Of a stretch of 64,000 bases of DNA, positions 22,755 to 35,950 are shown piece after piece (the first letter of the stretch is position 1; every line of letters begins with the position of its first letter). The stretch covers positions 47,501 to 111,500 of the forward strand of contig JAODUP010000407.1 in the NCBI GenBank assembly GCA_025642065.1, in the 5' to 3' direction. Both the position numbers and the translations under genes were made by a program. This stretch comes from Paralvinella palmiformis (taxonomy: Eukaryota > Annelida > Polychaeta > Terebellida > Alvinellidae). A model generated the notes under the pieces. It ran no database searches, was not told the DNA's origin, and saw only the letters and a list, made by a program, of their open reading frames with translations.

Positions 22755-23340
22755 CGTGTGTGTGTCTGTGATCTTCTAGAGATCAACCAACGCAACAGAT
22801 GATCTAGCAGTTCGAGCAGATCATATGACTTCGTTTTGTCGTAGAGGTGAGATCCGCAATGTACTTTCATGCCAGGTTACAGTCACGATTTGTTTCCCAT
22901 TATGTAACATTAAAGCGTGTGTTGAGTTATATCCAATGTTAACGAGTTCGTTTAGGTGGCGGCGTTCTGAAGGAATGTCGTTGTGTACGAGATTTGGAAC
23001 ATTCCCAGCCGAGATCATGCGATGTCTGTGACAGTAATCTCATAAAACATTATTCCGCGGTATAGGTGCTGATGGAAAGTGGGAGATGGCCGAATCAAAG
23101 CCGTCTCTCTCCCCAGCAGACGGCGTGGAAGACGGTCAGCGGTGTAGACTGAATGTGGTGGGAGCTAGGCACAGGGAATTGGGAGGTGGGAGAATTATCG
23201 TCGCAGCCAAGTAGTGAGCCACCTGACAATCGATATCACCTTCTGCTAAATATTGGCCAAGCCAGAAGCGGCGAAACTCGTCTTTATTAAGGCTGATGGA
23301 CGAATATGGCGAGTTCGATGATATCTGTGACAAGTTATGG
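22755..23340 (-). promoter_or_regulatory. Presumed 5' flank of family gene 1
   Basis: Higher-complexity, less AT-rich sequence than its surroundings lies directly upstream of the start codon. No TATA box or initiator could be identified. The 60-70 codon frames on both strands look like chance frames. The role is inferred from position only. Confidence 0.3.
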
Positions 23341-23470
23341 TGTATTATCTGACGAACTCAAAAAATATGACAGCAAATGAATTTAGTTAACAGGACATCT
23401 TATAAGAAGAAACATTTCAGAATGAAGTATAAGAGCTGACGCATCATGAAGTAAAATATATAAAACAATA

Positions 23471-23472
<2 letters not shown>

Positions 23473-23534
<62 letters not shown>
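23473..23534. repeat. (TG)n microsatellite
   Basis: About 31 uninterrupted TG units. Confidence 0.95.
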
Positions 23535-23536
<2 letters not shown>

Positions 23537-25090
23537 GTTTATGTAGTGGATTCATTAATACAGAAATGGGCAATTGATATATGAGTCGGCAACAACTTAT
23601 AAACAATTGTAGGTGGTAATGTTTCAAGATTCAGACAGCATCACACAAAAGAATTATCAGCCAATCACTATCAGCTAAAACTAATATCGATTATGTAGTT
23701 TTGTTATTTATTGATTGTGTTCTAGACACTACAGAATGTCACATGTTGAATGATTGATTTCCCTCAAGGTTGTACTTTCTACCATAAGAAACCTAAATAA
23801 AGATTACACCTTATCTGTGCTGATTATCTCGTTTTCTTGAGTGAGTGCCCACCTATCAAGTAACAAATCAAGTGCCAATAAAATCTGTCTCTTCTCAGTA
23901 TCAGCGCGAGGGCATTTATCGCCTGGAGATTCCAAGTGCACTGTCCATATATAGCCCCATCCAAACAAACACACACACGAACACAAATGCACAAGCACTA
24001 ACACGAACACCTACATACACAGAAAACCCCCCAACACACGCGCTTACATACGAGCTACATGTTGCGTATGTTTCCTTCCTAGCTAACTAATTTGTTTGCG
24101 AAATCTATTTCAACAAAACTATGAATGCATATCGCACCAAAAGAAGTATTGGATACAAATACATAGTATTATTCCCGACATTATGAATGTTATGTGTGTC
24201 AGTTGAAAACTTAAAGATGTTGTTCTCGAAGACCGACCTATAAAATACCCAATACGAGTTTTTGCATATTTATATACATATAAACATTTTATTTACCAGC
24301 AATTAATTATGTTGAACTGTTTAAATTGCAGAAATTACGTTGGAAGTGAGGTGTACATTATTCATAACCTCATAAAGGTAGGAATCACTGGCGTCTCAGC
24401 GAGCGCATATAAAGTAGTGATAGTTTATAGTTTTAGTGAAAACAATGTTATTACTATTATATACACTATCCTAGATTAATAAGAGATATGTTTAGTTTTA
24501 TATTTTAATGCACAAAGATGGGTAATTAAACATAAAAATGCATCACATTATGGTATATATTTTTGGTACTAAGTACTGTTCTAAACTAAAATTATAATTG
24601 TTTAGTAATATTGAAATAGATAATACATCTTGTGTTCTATTAACTGATTGTAACTCATCGTATATAAACTTCATACAAACGTGTAGAGTATATGGCACCT
24701 ATAATCTACCGATTAACCGATTAAATAACAATACAATAGAGGGGGGGGGGGTTAACCGAATAACTGAGAAATCCTTTGACGACGTGTTCTTCAATCAAAA
24801 TTATCTTTTTCTTCAACATTCATCAGTACACTATCAGAAAGCTAAACCCTGATATTCCTGGATATATATAAACAACAATAGATAACAATAAGTATCACCA
24901 TGAAGGCAATCTAGAACAACAGAGTGACTGATTCCTACATTAAAATATATGAAATGATACATATATTTCATATATATCCATCTATTGTTGCTATTGGTTA
25001 TATATTTATCAACAAGTAAGTTGTAAATATTTATATGAAATACGAGCTATAATAAAATGTGCTTTATTGTTACTTTGGTTACTTACTTCC
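23535..25090. other. AT-rich stretch; no gene seen
   Basis: Contains a CA-rich tract at 23965-24035 and a G10 run at about 24741. No recognisable exon. Confidence 0.5.
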
Positions 25091-25113
25091 TTACTTACTA
25101 CTACTACTACTAC

Positions 25114-25147
<34 letters not shown>

Positions 25148-25290
25148 AACACTATCAACAGTACTTATAATACTAATTATAATACTGATATTAGTACCTG
25201 TACAACATTTACTACTACTACTACCATTATTATCACGACTACCACTACCTAATTTACCGCTACCATTGCCACTATTATTATTATCACTTC
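25091..25290. repeat. Trinucleotide-rich tract (ACT/AAT/ACC)
   Basis: (ACT)n, then (AAT)n, then degenerate ACT/ATT and ACC repeats. The poly-Leu, poly-Thr/Asn and poly-Ser frames are artefacts. Confidence 0.9.
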
Positions 25291-25315
25291 TACTAGGCAA
25301 CGATCAATAATATTT

Positions 25316-25383
25316 CATATTAAAGTCTATTGCTAACTGAGATTTAATACAGATTACCTGAAAATGTCAGTTAATATACATAC
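25316..25383. mobile_element. Partial MITE-like element, copy 3 of the 4555-4703 family
   Basis: Carries the internal segment CTATTGCTAACTGAGATTTA followed by ATACAGATTACCTGA and TTAATATACATA, as in the 4.6 kb copy. The terminal inverted repeats are missing. Confidence 0.55.
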
Positions 25384-25514
25384 AATGTCTCAGCATGCAA
25401 AGTCGCCACTCTGGATTCAGTTCCTTGAAGAAACGTTCAGTGTTTGAATTCACGGTTCGAGATTTTCGGTGCCTGTGCCCTATTATACGCAGCTAAACAC
25501 ATACACACACAAAC

Positions 25515-25518
25515 ACAA

Positions 25519-25549
<31 letters not shown>
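25515..25549. repeat. (CA)n microsatellite
   Basis: CA repeats immediately before a SINE. Confidence 0.9.
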
Positions 25550-25550
25550 G

Positions 25551-25750
25551 GGTCGCTTCCGTAGTCTAGCGGTAGCGTGTTGGACCACAGATCACTACCA
25601 CCCGTGTTCCAATCTCGGCGTGGGCATATCTAAAGGTTGTTTGATCTTTGACTTCGCTTCATTACCTTTGGAGGTCGCTCGGCCCATTTAGCCTACCATG
25701 TGCACAAAAGTGACCGTAAAACATCAATCATCATCATCATCAATCATCAC
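25551..25750 (+). mobile_element. tRNA-derived SINE (family A), near full length
   Basis: Box A TAGTCTAGCGG (25561-25572 region) and a box B-like GTTCCAATC lie about 45 bp apart, as in a tRNA. A ~120 bp body follows (CGTGGGCATATCT, CTTCATTACCTTTGGAGGTC, CCCATTTAGCCTACCATG) and a (ATC)n tail. The same body occurs at 30261, 32308, 48592 (minus), 54296 (minus) and 59708. Confidence 0.88.
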
Positions 25751-25764
25751 ACTACGCACAAATA

Positions 25765-25805
25765 CACACACACACACACACAATATATATATATATATAT
25801 ATATA
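25765..25805. repeat. (CA)n-(TA)n microsatellite
   Basis: Short CA run followed by about 12 TA units just after the SINE tail. Confidence 0.9.
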
Positions 25806-27110
25806 TTGTATACATATTCGGCGATTACCACATATATATTTGCCAAGCCAAAATAACTATATTCACACTACTGATTAGCATGAAAAATTAATATCCTAAC
25901 ATTGGGTTGGACGTACGTGTGTCCTGAAAAAGTAATGCTCTGTTAGTTAGAAAATACCATTTAGAAAATATTTCTTCAGATAAACAAAATATGATCCATA
26001 AAAGTTACAATGTGCAAAATAATAAAATGTCATATTTACTGAACCGTTCTGTAATATGAACTACTATTTTGCTCAGGACACGTTTAACTAGTACCATGTG
26101 AAATATGGTTATTAAAGATAAAATCAAGATAAAATCAAGCAGAAAATTCTATTTCTGGCCTAACCATTACCAAAATCGAAACTTAATGAATAAATGCAAT
26201 CTGTTTGTCAACTAATTATAAAACTCCATACTGGAAATGAGTACTGAAATAAGCTTCTCCGTATGCATGCGTGCGTGTGTATTGGGTTCGTCCATGACTG
26301 CGTGCATGTTTGCGTGTGTGTATATGTGCGTAGATACGTGCGATGTGTGTGTATGCGTGCGTGTGCGCATGCGTAATTGTCCGACAATGTATTTCAACAA
26401 AAAACTAAAATGCAATAGTATATTTTCGATTTAGACCATTTTAAATACTTTTATCGGCTCTTTCTTTCCATATGTTTCGTTCCAATAGTTGAAACATGTT
26501 TCAAGTTTTCAAAACGAAAGATTTTCAAAAGTATACGTTATGATACTAAAATGTTTCAAGAGAACAAGCTAATAGCCTTATAAGTAAACATTATGATAAA
26601 CTTGCTTCGCTCACTCTCGACGGAAATCTTTCAGAAAAGAAGCATGTATTAAATGTCCGTTTATGGCTCCCATACTTCATCCTGTGAAAGCATAAACATA
26701 ATTATTTATCGCTTCTTATGCTGTTATGTGTAACCTTGAAACAAATTAAAAACATTTTAATCCATTATAAAATTGTATCAATCGCCCTGAAGGACGATGA
26801 CGTCAAAAATGAAAACAAAGGTAGTGGATGGCATTAACTTGCAATTAATGAAAAGGGGGATTTGACAACTGACATATCAAGAGTAGAGAAAATACACACA
26901 TCAAGAGTAATTTCGTTTATATTTTGAGTAGTCATGTATACTTGTATAGTAAAATATATCGAAGAATTAGTTTTTTGTCCATCCAATACTATATTATTAA
27001 TTTAATAAACTTAAATAATATAGTGTTTACACAAATCCAGTCATGAATTTCAAAACAAACAACATGATTTTCCTTCTTGTTTATTATTAACTGTATATGA
27101 AAATACGAAT
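25806..27110. other. No gene seen
   Basis: AT-rich sequence with a GTGCGTGT-rich tract at 26268-26370. No recognisable exon. Confidence 0.5.
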
Positions 27111-27600
27111 TTACACTCAAACTGAGAGACCTGATAACGGAATATAAACAAGAGGTTGAGAAAGTACAGAGAAGAGCAACCAAACTGATCCCAAGCATTA
27201 GTCATCTCCCATACAAGATTCGGCTTAAATTCCTAAGGCTGCCATCTTTGGATTTTAGAAGGCGACGAGGGAATAGGAACCATGTATTTAAGATTATTAA
27301 TGGTATGGACAGACTAGATCCTCATAACTTCTTTATCTGCCAACCTAATAACAACACCAGAGGCCACAGTAAAAGAGTGTTCAATGGTCGATGCAGGGGA
27401 AGTGTATTTAGCCAAAGAACAGTCCATGACTGGAACTGCCTGCCTGAACATGTGATATCTTGCGCTAGACTGAGCAGCTTGAAGTAAAATTTGGTAACAT
27501 TTTGGAAAGGGAAGTGCTATAGATTGCCATGATATAATGAGATATTGCATTCCATAAATTCAAGCCAGAAGGACCGGAATACCATAATAGGCATTGCCTT
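27111..27600 (+). pseudogene. Non-LTR retrotransposon remnant: reverse-transcriptase C-terminus
   Basis: A frame from about 27115 to the stop at 27485-27487 gives VEKVQRRATKLIP, HLPYKIRLKFLRLPSLDFRR, VFKIINGMDRLDP, NTRGHSKRVFN, FSQRTVHDWNCLPEHVIS and LSSLK, in the order typical of the C-terminal third of CR1/Jockey-type ORF2 proteins. About 370 bases are open; after the stop only degraded similarity continues. The catalytic domain is absent, so this is a 5'-truncated insertion. Confidence 0.88.
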
Positions 27601-28383
27601 TAAATCCGTATATATAGTATCAAGGTATCAATAGCCAATGTCAACAGTGCTGGCTTTTTCGGTGTCAAGGCACAGTGGTACCGGTGATTGTTCATGAATC
27701 CTACACATTCAGTTGTCATCTTTTTATACTCTTTTATCAGACCCGTCCAATCTCGTGAGAATATTGTTGGGGTCATTTCGTAGCAGGTTCTTCGACCTCC
27801 TCGAAAGTGAAGCTTTACCAATTACCACCGCTGCCGTTCCCTTCTAAGTGACTTGCAGATTGTCGTTTCGACTTAAAACAATCCAACGCTTTCTCAGTGT
27901 TTCATCACGCAGCAATACATGCCAACTTAAATGTTTATGTTGCTTACTTGTAGCATGACAATACGGTACGCAGCAGTTAATTTTTGGCATGATTATAACA
28001 GGATCTAAAACATTGACCTTTAAGGCTAAAATGGTGGGATTATCACGGTATTATCGATCAGCAAACCACCCATAAATCATACAATGCAAAGCGCGCCTGG
28101 TTTATTTTGGTTTTGATGTCATCGCTCAATGGGTCTATTGCCAAACATATAACGTTTTGTGCGAATTATATGATACGATGTACAGCTGTGTATCAAATAG
28201 GGATTGAACCAAACACAAACTTTCATCGACGTTTATACTAGGGTTAGAGTCAAAGACTCAGTAATCAGTAAAATATTATAAGAGCTACGCTAATTTGCTG
28301 ATACAAATATGTAACTAACATTAAACAAATCCTGAATTCAGCTAATCATCCAGATGGTTTGTCAATAACTGGCTAATTAACTT
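27601..28383. other. No gene seen
   Basis: May contain the 3' untranslated part of the preceding retrotransposon remnant; no clear 3' end recognised. Confidence 0.4.
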
Positions 28384-28545
28384 ACTGATTGACAGATTCA
28401 CTGACTGACTGGCTGACAGACTGTCTGTCTGATTGACCGACTAAGGGACTGATTAACTGACTGATTAACTGATAGACGGAGTGAGCGATTGAGTGAGTGA
28501 GTGACTGATTTACTGACTGGTTGACTGACTGACTGACCAATTTAC
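28384..28545. repeat. Degenerate (TGAC)n/(GAGT)n tetranucleotide tract
   Basis: Mostly CTGA, GACT and GAGT units with many substitutions. Related GAGT-type tracts lie at 29028-29050, 30895-30905 and 52689-52720. Confidence 0.8.
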
Positions 28546-29577
28546 CCCTCACTCATTTAATCACTCAACACCCTAGTGTTGTTATTTAGCTGCCTCTCTA
28601 TATATATTTGTCTATTTTCCATATTTGTAATATATCTTTCTGTATTGTTTTTGCAGCTACCATAGTAACACACCTGTCACAACAAGAACTAACCATGACA
28701 TGTATGTTGAAATGACGCAGAGAAACATGTTACATAATCGATATGACTATTGAATGACATGTCACACAGTCATCAATGCAGGTTAATAGCATAACATAAA
28801 ATTAGCATAATAATAAGTTAATGGAGATAAGGGACTACTCTAACCTGACTTTTGATCTTCCCCAAAAAGACAGTTAATTGTTTAAGATCACTATAATGCA
28901 GTTTCCGTTTTATGTGATATAACAGCATTCCATTTGTGTTGTATAAATTACACACTAATGTAATTAAACCTGCTTTCTGATTGACTAATGTATGTACAGC
29001 TCATCATGAAGCAACTACCGATTTATGAGTGAGTGGGTGAGTGGGTGAGTGCATTATTTAGCCACAGCTTACCCTGGTACATGTGGCTCATGGAATAATA
29101 TATAGAGAAATGAGCAATTCTATGAATCATGAAACATCGCATAAACATGTAACACGCTCGACTTCTGTCAGACGATTTAAAAGAGGCATCCAGTGCAGAT
29201 TATTGTTAAAGATCATTATAATAATGACGATGATGATGAAGATTGTGATTATGATAAAGATGGGGTTTAAACTGTAATATGTCATATTGTTGACATTTTA
29301 GAGTTCAGGGTAAATATTTAAAAAATTGTATAATAGTTCTTGCCACGTCGGTTTAGCTTTTTTAGCCTAATCCGGATTTAGACAAAAAAGTATCTTCAGT
29401 TTTTCTCTTAACGGAATGAGAACCATTTAAAGTATGATATGCGATCCACCCACTAAGAAGGATGAGAAGGAATGAACTGTGAAAAGAGTATCGTTTTATA
29501 ATGCGACATAAGGTTCTAAATAAGGTCGCAGCGGGAAGATTGCGGCATGTCGATATTTCATTATTTTTAAACCAGCA
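28546..29577. other. No gene seen
   Basis: AT-rich unique sequence. Confidence 0.5.
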
Positions 29578-29624
29578 CACATACACACACACACACTCTC
29601 ACACACACACACACACACACACAC

Positions 29625-29660
<36 letters not shown>

Positions 29661-29672
29661 ACACACACACAA
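29578..29672. repeat. (CA)n-(GA)n-(CA)n microsatellite
   Basis: CA, then about 14 GA units, then CA again. Confidence 0.95.
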
Positions 29673-30260
29673 GGCACACTATTAGATGTCTGGGCAAGTG
29701 CTCCCAGCCGAATCAATCCCCAGTCTCCTCCGATGTAAACATGTGTTCGGTAGAGTTATATCATACAATGTGTGACGGGAAAGTTTCAGGTTGGGGAATA
29801 GTACATGATCAATACACACACCTGAGAGGTGAAGATCTATTGGAATGTCAGCACCAGTCATATAAATAATATAAAAGTCTTAATGGCATTCGTTGGTGAA
29901 AGGATCAGTGGATGGGTGTCGATGAAACGCGAATAAAGTAATCGGCATGGCGTTCATATTTTGCGATGTTGTTTATTTGTCATTTTAATTATGTGTTATG
30001 ATGACCGGATGCCATTTTCATTGCGTGTTCTATTAATTGACTGTCAAAAGAATGAGATCAAGATCAGACGACATCCAACAGACATCAGATTCTATATTAC
30101 TGCAATGAGTACCCGAAATGGGTTGTAATTGCTTAATGCGGATTTTAAATAGTCTACTTAAATATTGCAATACATCAAGGTAGATAGTGGAACAGATTTT
30201 TTTAAAATAGGAATATTTCGTAAATTTCCCGTCATATCTAAAGATAGTGTGTTTCATAAA

Positions 30261-30463
30261 GGACCCTGCGTGGTCTAGTTGGTAGCGCGTTGCACCACTG
30301 ATCAATACCAAGTGAGTTCGAATCTCGGCGTGGGCATATCTGAAGGGTGTTTCATCTTTGACTTGCTTCATTACCTTGGAGGTCGCTCGACCCATTTAGC
30401 CTACCATGTGCACAAACGTCGCCGTAAAACAATCAATCATCATCATCATCTTCTTCTTCTTCT
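30261..30463 (+). mobile_element. tRNA-derived SINE (family A), near full length
   Basis: Box A TGGTCTAGTTGG and a perfect box B GTTCGAATC. The body (CGTGGGCATATCTGAAGGGT, CTTCATTACCTTGGAGGTC, CCCATTTAGCC) is followed by an (ATC)n/(TTC)n tail. It is the best-preserved head in the window. Confidence 0.9.
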
Positions 30464-31712
30464 AGCCAAAGGGAAGAGCAATACAATCCGTGAGGTTCAT
30501 AACAGAAGAATAAAACTCACTAATTTTGGTTGTGTACATTAGTGACTATTTACATGATGTATGGATGATTGTATATAATACGACAACATTAATTGTCAAT
30601 GCCATAATGGTATCTAGTGAGCGATAATGGAAGGCCATATTATAGGACTTATGTTGTTATTCTCTTCTCACGCCAGTTATTATACGTTTGTTATTGTGTT
30701 ATTGTAGACGCATGATACAGTTCCCCGTAACGAAACTGAAATAAATAACGGATTGCTTCGAAAACAGAATAACATATTTTATATGTTGAAGGCTAAGCTA
30801 GATTCAAACCATTCAATAACCCTAGCCAACATGTTCTTAAATGTATTGCCTTTTTTACGATATATTGGCTTATGCGTGGCTGAGTGGGTCGGTGAGTGAG
30901 TGAGTAGTTTATTTAGACTCGGCACTGGTCAAACCTGAAATATATAGCCCGGGGAATCTACCTTGGGAAATTCAAACTCTGACCCCGAAGATAGGTAAAT
31001 TTAAAACTACATAAATTACCAATATATTGGTAAACGACGGAATAATACAAACTGAACATAACAAACAAATATATCTAGTATAAGTCAGTATTCAATAAAA
31101 ACAAAAGTTTTATATCCGAAATAACTCCCCATACAGTAGCCTATGGCCGACGAAGGATGTTCAGCCTTCACTGTTTGTGGTCAAAGAGGCTGTCATATAT
31201 CTTGGAATGAAGCTTTAAGAGGTTAATTACCGAGGTCATCACATTACTTCCTGAAGTAGGAAGATAACACAAACGGTGTAGCTACTTTCATCTGCATCCA
31301 ATCCCTACCTCTTCATCCCATTACCTACAGAGGCACCGGTTCGATAGCGGGGTTTCCGTGTGATGGTCCAGTTTCGTGGCTTGATCTTAACCCTATGTAA
31401 AATACCGGTGTATCAGGTCAAGAACGCTGGTCACATGTTTCGGTTTTCCATGTAAAGAAATAGTTCCTAGAGTCGTTGATTATTTTCGTAGAAATGTTCT
31501 GCTATTTAAGTCTAACAATATTACTCAATATGGTTTTCATTAATATGATTTTTATCAGTAATATCCTATCCCTCTCAATCTCAATATTGTTTCTCAACAT
31601 GGCGTACTCCGTGAGAGAAACCTGTAATCTGGAATCTTTTTTATAAATCGGTACGTGTCCTACACAATGATTTCTCTGAATGACGATGCGATCGTAGTTC
31701 CTAAAATCTGCG
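30464..31712. other. No gene seen
   Basis: Nothing recognised. A GGTTCGATAGC motif at about 31338 resembles box B but has no matching box A nearby. Confidence 0.5.
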
Positions 31713-31790
31713 AGTCTCTCTCGCTCTCTCAGTCTCTCTCTCTCTCTCTCTATCTGTGTGTGTGTGTACGCGCGCGCAAGCACACACACA
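31713..31790. repeat. (CT)n-(GT)n-(CA)n microsatellite
   Basis: CT-rich run, then GTGTGTGT, then CGCGCGC and CACACACA. Confidence 0.9.
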
Positions 31791-32169
31791 TTTAGTTACA
31801 GTTCATGGTTAGTGATTCGGTGTTCGAGACCTACGAACGGCGGATATTAAGACGAAGCCTCACTCTTGGTCAGATTTAAATCGATAGACTTGGTGTGCAG
31901 TCCGACAGATTGTCGAAGACGTACAGCAGACAGGTAGAAGTCTTTGTTTCGTCGCAGGTGTCCTCACCAGATATGACCAGCTGTTGCGCAGCTTGTTAGC
32001 TAATAGCTCGGAAGACACTAAGGTGCTACGATTGAAGTGATTCACTACGATGAAGCTTGGACTGATAAGGTGTGGAAACAAAAACCTAATAGTCCCTAGT
32101 TTGAAAATGTGTGCAGCGGTTTAGAGCAATGTTGGTGTTAGTGGTGTTGTTGTACTGGTGTTCGTATTC

Positions 32170-32172
<3 letters not shown>
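31791..32172. other. No gene seen
   Basis: Moderately GC-balanced sequence. The open minus frame at 31860-32081 has no recognisable motif. Confidence 0.45.
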
Positions 32173-32228
<56 letters not shown>

Positions 32229-32252
32229 CCAACTTTGTTAACACACATGCAT

Positions 32253-32307
<55 letters not shown>
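32173..32307. repeat. Two (TA)n tracts separated by a (CA)n tract
   Basis: TA at 32174-32224, CA at about 32250-32270 and TA again at 32271-32307, ending directly at a SINE copy. Confidence 0.95.
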
Positions 32308-32310
<3 letters not shown>

Positions 32311-32460
32311 CGCCCTCGTGGTTTAGCCTCAGTTTGAATCTCAGCGTGGGAATATCTGAAGGGTGTTTCATCTTTCACTACGCTTCATTACATTTGGAGG
32401 TCGCTCAGCCCATCTAGCCTACTGCTTGCCCAAATGTGGCCGTAAAACATCAATCATATC
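32308..32460 (+). mobile_element. SINE (family A) with an internal deletion in the tRNA head
   Basis: It begins like box A (GTGGTTTAGC) and jumps straight to box B (GTTTGAATC). About 40 bp present in the 25.5 and 30.3 kb copies are missing. The rest of the body is intact. Confidence 0.85.
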
Positions 32461-33232
32461 TATATATACATTCGTGTTAATATGTGTTGTTTTCAACGAT
32501 TCTCATTCTAATGGTCAATGTATTTTATTGTTGTCTTTCTTTAAGACTCTGCTGACAACATTAGCTAGTCCACCTATATGAATATCATAATCAATTATTA
32601 CTTCCGTTGCTGCGGGTTAATATGTTTATTTTGGCGGGCAAACTAAGCGAATGAAATCAATCATTCTAATGTCTTGATAAACACTGCACTTCGCCCCCTC
32701 TTTATCACCTGTCGCCGATGTCCATGTCACGAAGACTGTAAAATCTAATAAAATCTCCTTCTGCTTCTATCGGAGACGTTAATTGCTGCAAAAACAAAGT
32801 AACTCGAGCTACCCTTTAACTTGTGTTGTGGCTTTCAGACTTATCGATTAAGTTTGTGAGAGAACAAACCCGATCGTGAAAACGGTACGTGAACACATAT
32901 CGGTAACCCCCAGTTACGCCACCAACTGTAATTGTTCACTAGTATGTGTACGACAAATTTGATGTTTTAATATTATTTGAATAATTCAAAATAAGTCTCG
33001 TATTTAGCCAACAACAGATGTATTTACCAGTATTCGGATGTAATCTACTTCCCGATTCCTGACGTCCTTTTGCTAGAAGCCACTGTGACCGCTGAGAGAT
33101 GTGTTCATTTTGCTTCATTCTGCAGATTTCCGGATCTATATTCGCTTATGTGAAATAGAAGTCGAAGGATAGAAGTAGATGACGATGCAAATAGATTAGA
33201 TGAGTTTGAAAGACGGCATAGAAGCAGAATGG
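32461..33232. other. No gene seen
   Basis: Unique sequence without recognisable exon. Confidence 0.5.
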
Positions 33233-33233
33233 G

Positions 33234-33281
<48 letters not shown>

Positions 33282-33313
33282 AAATTTATCACACAATCTT
33301 CTATCTATCTATC

Positions 33314-33397
<84 letters not shown>

Positions 33398-33432
33398 CTG
33401 TGTGTGTGCGCGCGCACGTGTGTGTGTGTAAT
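33233..33432. repeat. (TA)n, (CT)n, (TA)n, (GT)n compound microsatellite
   Basis: TA at 33235-33279, CT at about 33316-33344, TA at 33345-33394, then GT/GC alternation to 33430. Confidence 0.95.
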
Positions 33433-34902
33433 TTATAGTGCTACTGCTACTCCAGATCTACACCCTGAAATGTCAGTTCGGCATACATACATCCTTGAGG
33501 GAATCATTAGTTTCAATCGACGAGAACTTTCTCGGGGTGGATTAGTTTTTTTTATATTGACGTAGTCACTATACTTCTGCTTAATCGCGTCATAAGACGA
33601 AGTCAGAGTTATGAAACACATCTCTCTGTCAGAAATTGAATCAATTGCTCGTTGTCATTCTCTAGCATGCTGCTAAATAATAGAGCAGCATCTTTTCTAT
33701 CTCCCATCTGGTAGTGTACAGGATGTAGTCAGCTAGTTTCTTCAACTCACGCCTATTCCGTTCATTATAATAATCCATATCTACCCCCCATTCACATTAT
33801 ATAGGAATGGGTAGGATTGCCCACGATTTGGAGAAGGGTTAATACGCTAACAAATAAAGGACTCGTTTTAGAATTCGGTGACAATCATCACCAGTTCGGT
33901 ATATTGAAGAGCCACTGTAGTGGCCACAATCGGCACTTAGCCATTCCGTTCATCGAACATTCGTGGAGCAAATGGGGACACTAACACATGTTACAGCCAC
34001 AGCCAGTTGACTGGTATATTGGGCCAGAATATCTTTAGGCTAAACCGGGCTTTGGTCGCTTAGTAACTGTAGAGGATTGTTCGCTGGAAGCAGCAATGCG
34101 TTGATTATCTAAAACCTTTGACATACACGCATATATACAGAAATAACCTGTGTATAGATAGCCAAATACATAAAAATATATAGAGTGGGATAAATTGATG
34201 CAACCTATTTTATTTTACAATCCACTAATTATCCGCATAACGGCTAATGGCTTTTTAACTGATGGAGCTGTACTTAAAAAACGCCAATTAACGATAGGAA
34301 ATACATCCATTTTTAAATTAGTCTGTCCCAGTTTATCGCAGCGAGACTAATTTGTTTTTTTCCGTATTAGCTGAACAAAGTCAGATCTTTAAAACCACCG
34401 GATGTCAAACAAAATGCGTATTAGGCCTATATGTCTGCCATTTTGTTGGTGAGAAGTATTTGATAAAAAAAATACCAAACTAACATTGGCATGAATCAGA
34501 CATACAAACAGACAGACAGACAGACAGACATACGCACAGTCAGAGAGATAGACAGATAGATAGATGATACCCATCCACACCTGTCTCGTTCTGTTAGATC
34601 GTCCATATTTGGTCTAAATATTTTTATGGCTGGATCAAGGTATTTCAATCCGAATTGATCGATGGGCATATTTCGTCTAATTATTAGTATAAACCTAGTT
34701 ATGATAAAATCTTAAGGACGTGCTTCATTCACCTATCTCTCTGACAACCAAAAATTACGAGGTCTTTCTTCATACAGATATGACTACACACCAATATACA
34801 TACAGGCAAACGAACAGATGGAAGAATGGACAGAGTAATAAAATTGTTTAATTGACTTATTATTGTATGTTTTTAACTCTTTCGTGTTTTTCATATATTC
34901 CC
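33433..34902. other. No gene seen
   Basis: Contains a short (GACA)n run at about 34505-34530. No recognisable exon. Confidence 0.5.

Positions 34903-34946
<44 letters not shown>
34903..34946. repeat. (TA)n microsatellite
   Basis: About 22 TA units. Confidence 0.95.
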
Positions 34947-34950
<4 letters not shown>

Positions 34951-35950
34951 CAAATAGGACTTTAGTAATCTGCCTACATCTGAGACCCATGACAAATTAT
35001 TTCCAAAGATGACGTATTCGTTATCTGAGAAAGGAGCGACCCGAGCAACCACATCTTATAGAACAGATGTGGTTAATCCTCTGCATTTAAGTAACATCTG
35101 TTGTGTCTACTAAAAGAAACCTTCCAGATTCTATTCCCAACAAACGCCATATATCATGACCAGGTGTGCGCCTTTAAGTGGTGCTGAACGGCAACCAGAT
35201 AACAGCTTATAGATAAACGAATTTTCGAACCAGCCGACATGAATATAGAAGGGTGAATATTGCTAATTAGTCGAAGTAACATGTATGTCTGCAGCTTTAC
35301 AGGTATTCAGGAATCTGTAATTTCCGGTTAGTCGTAATAGTAATGTTATTATGAACGCTGCTTGCTGACTCAAATTATAGTACATACTAATACACAAGCA
35401 AGTCAAGTTTTCACCCACTGAATATTTGTTTTCCTAGTCAATACTCATGTACTACATACGTATGCAACGAACAGTAGTACAACGAACAAGCATACACCGC
35501 ACAGGCAGGCATTGAACAGTCAGATTCTGAACATATTTATCCGTTAAACATCATCTGAACAATGATGTGCAAAAAATATCGGTTTACTGAGGAGGATACG
35601 TTAACTGGTGCTCTCCGAACTTAGCAAATCACTCACTCAACAGTTATGTACACCGTACTCGATCATTCTTCACTCGAGTTCTCAGTTGTTCAAGCAGTAA
35701 CCACGTAGTCGTACCATCCGATAAGCCAATCCGTCTGTCACGCCGAACCATAGCTACCCGTGAGAAATAAAATCTCTCCATAGATGATTTTGTTAGTGCA
35801 TCGTGAAACGTCCATCACTGTTCCCCGAGGTTTTGGCAATCAAATCTTTCAGAACATCCTCTTCATCGACGGTGACCAAGGACAGTTGGGTACTCAGTGA
35901 TAACCATTTCTTCAAATGGCATATTATAGTATGTAAACCAGTGAGCTATC
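34947..35950. other. Downstream flank of family gene 2; no gene seen
   Basis: Could include its 3' untranslated region. No repeat recognised. Confidence 0.4.

Noticed and set aside
30279..30542. 87-codon plus frame
   Set aside because: Lies within the family A SINE and its (ATC)n/(TTC)n tail.
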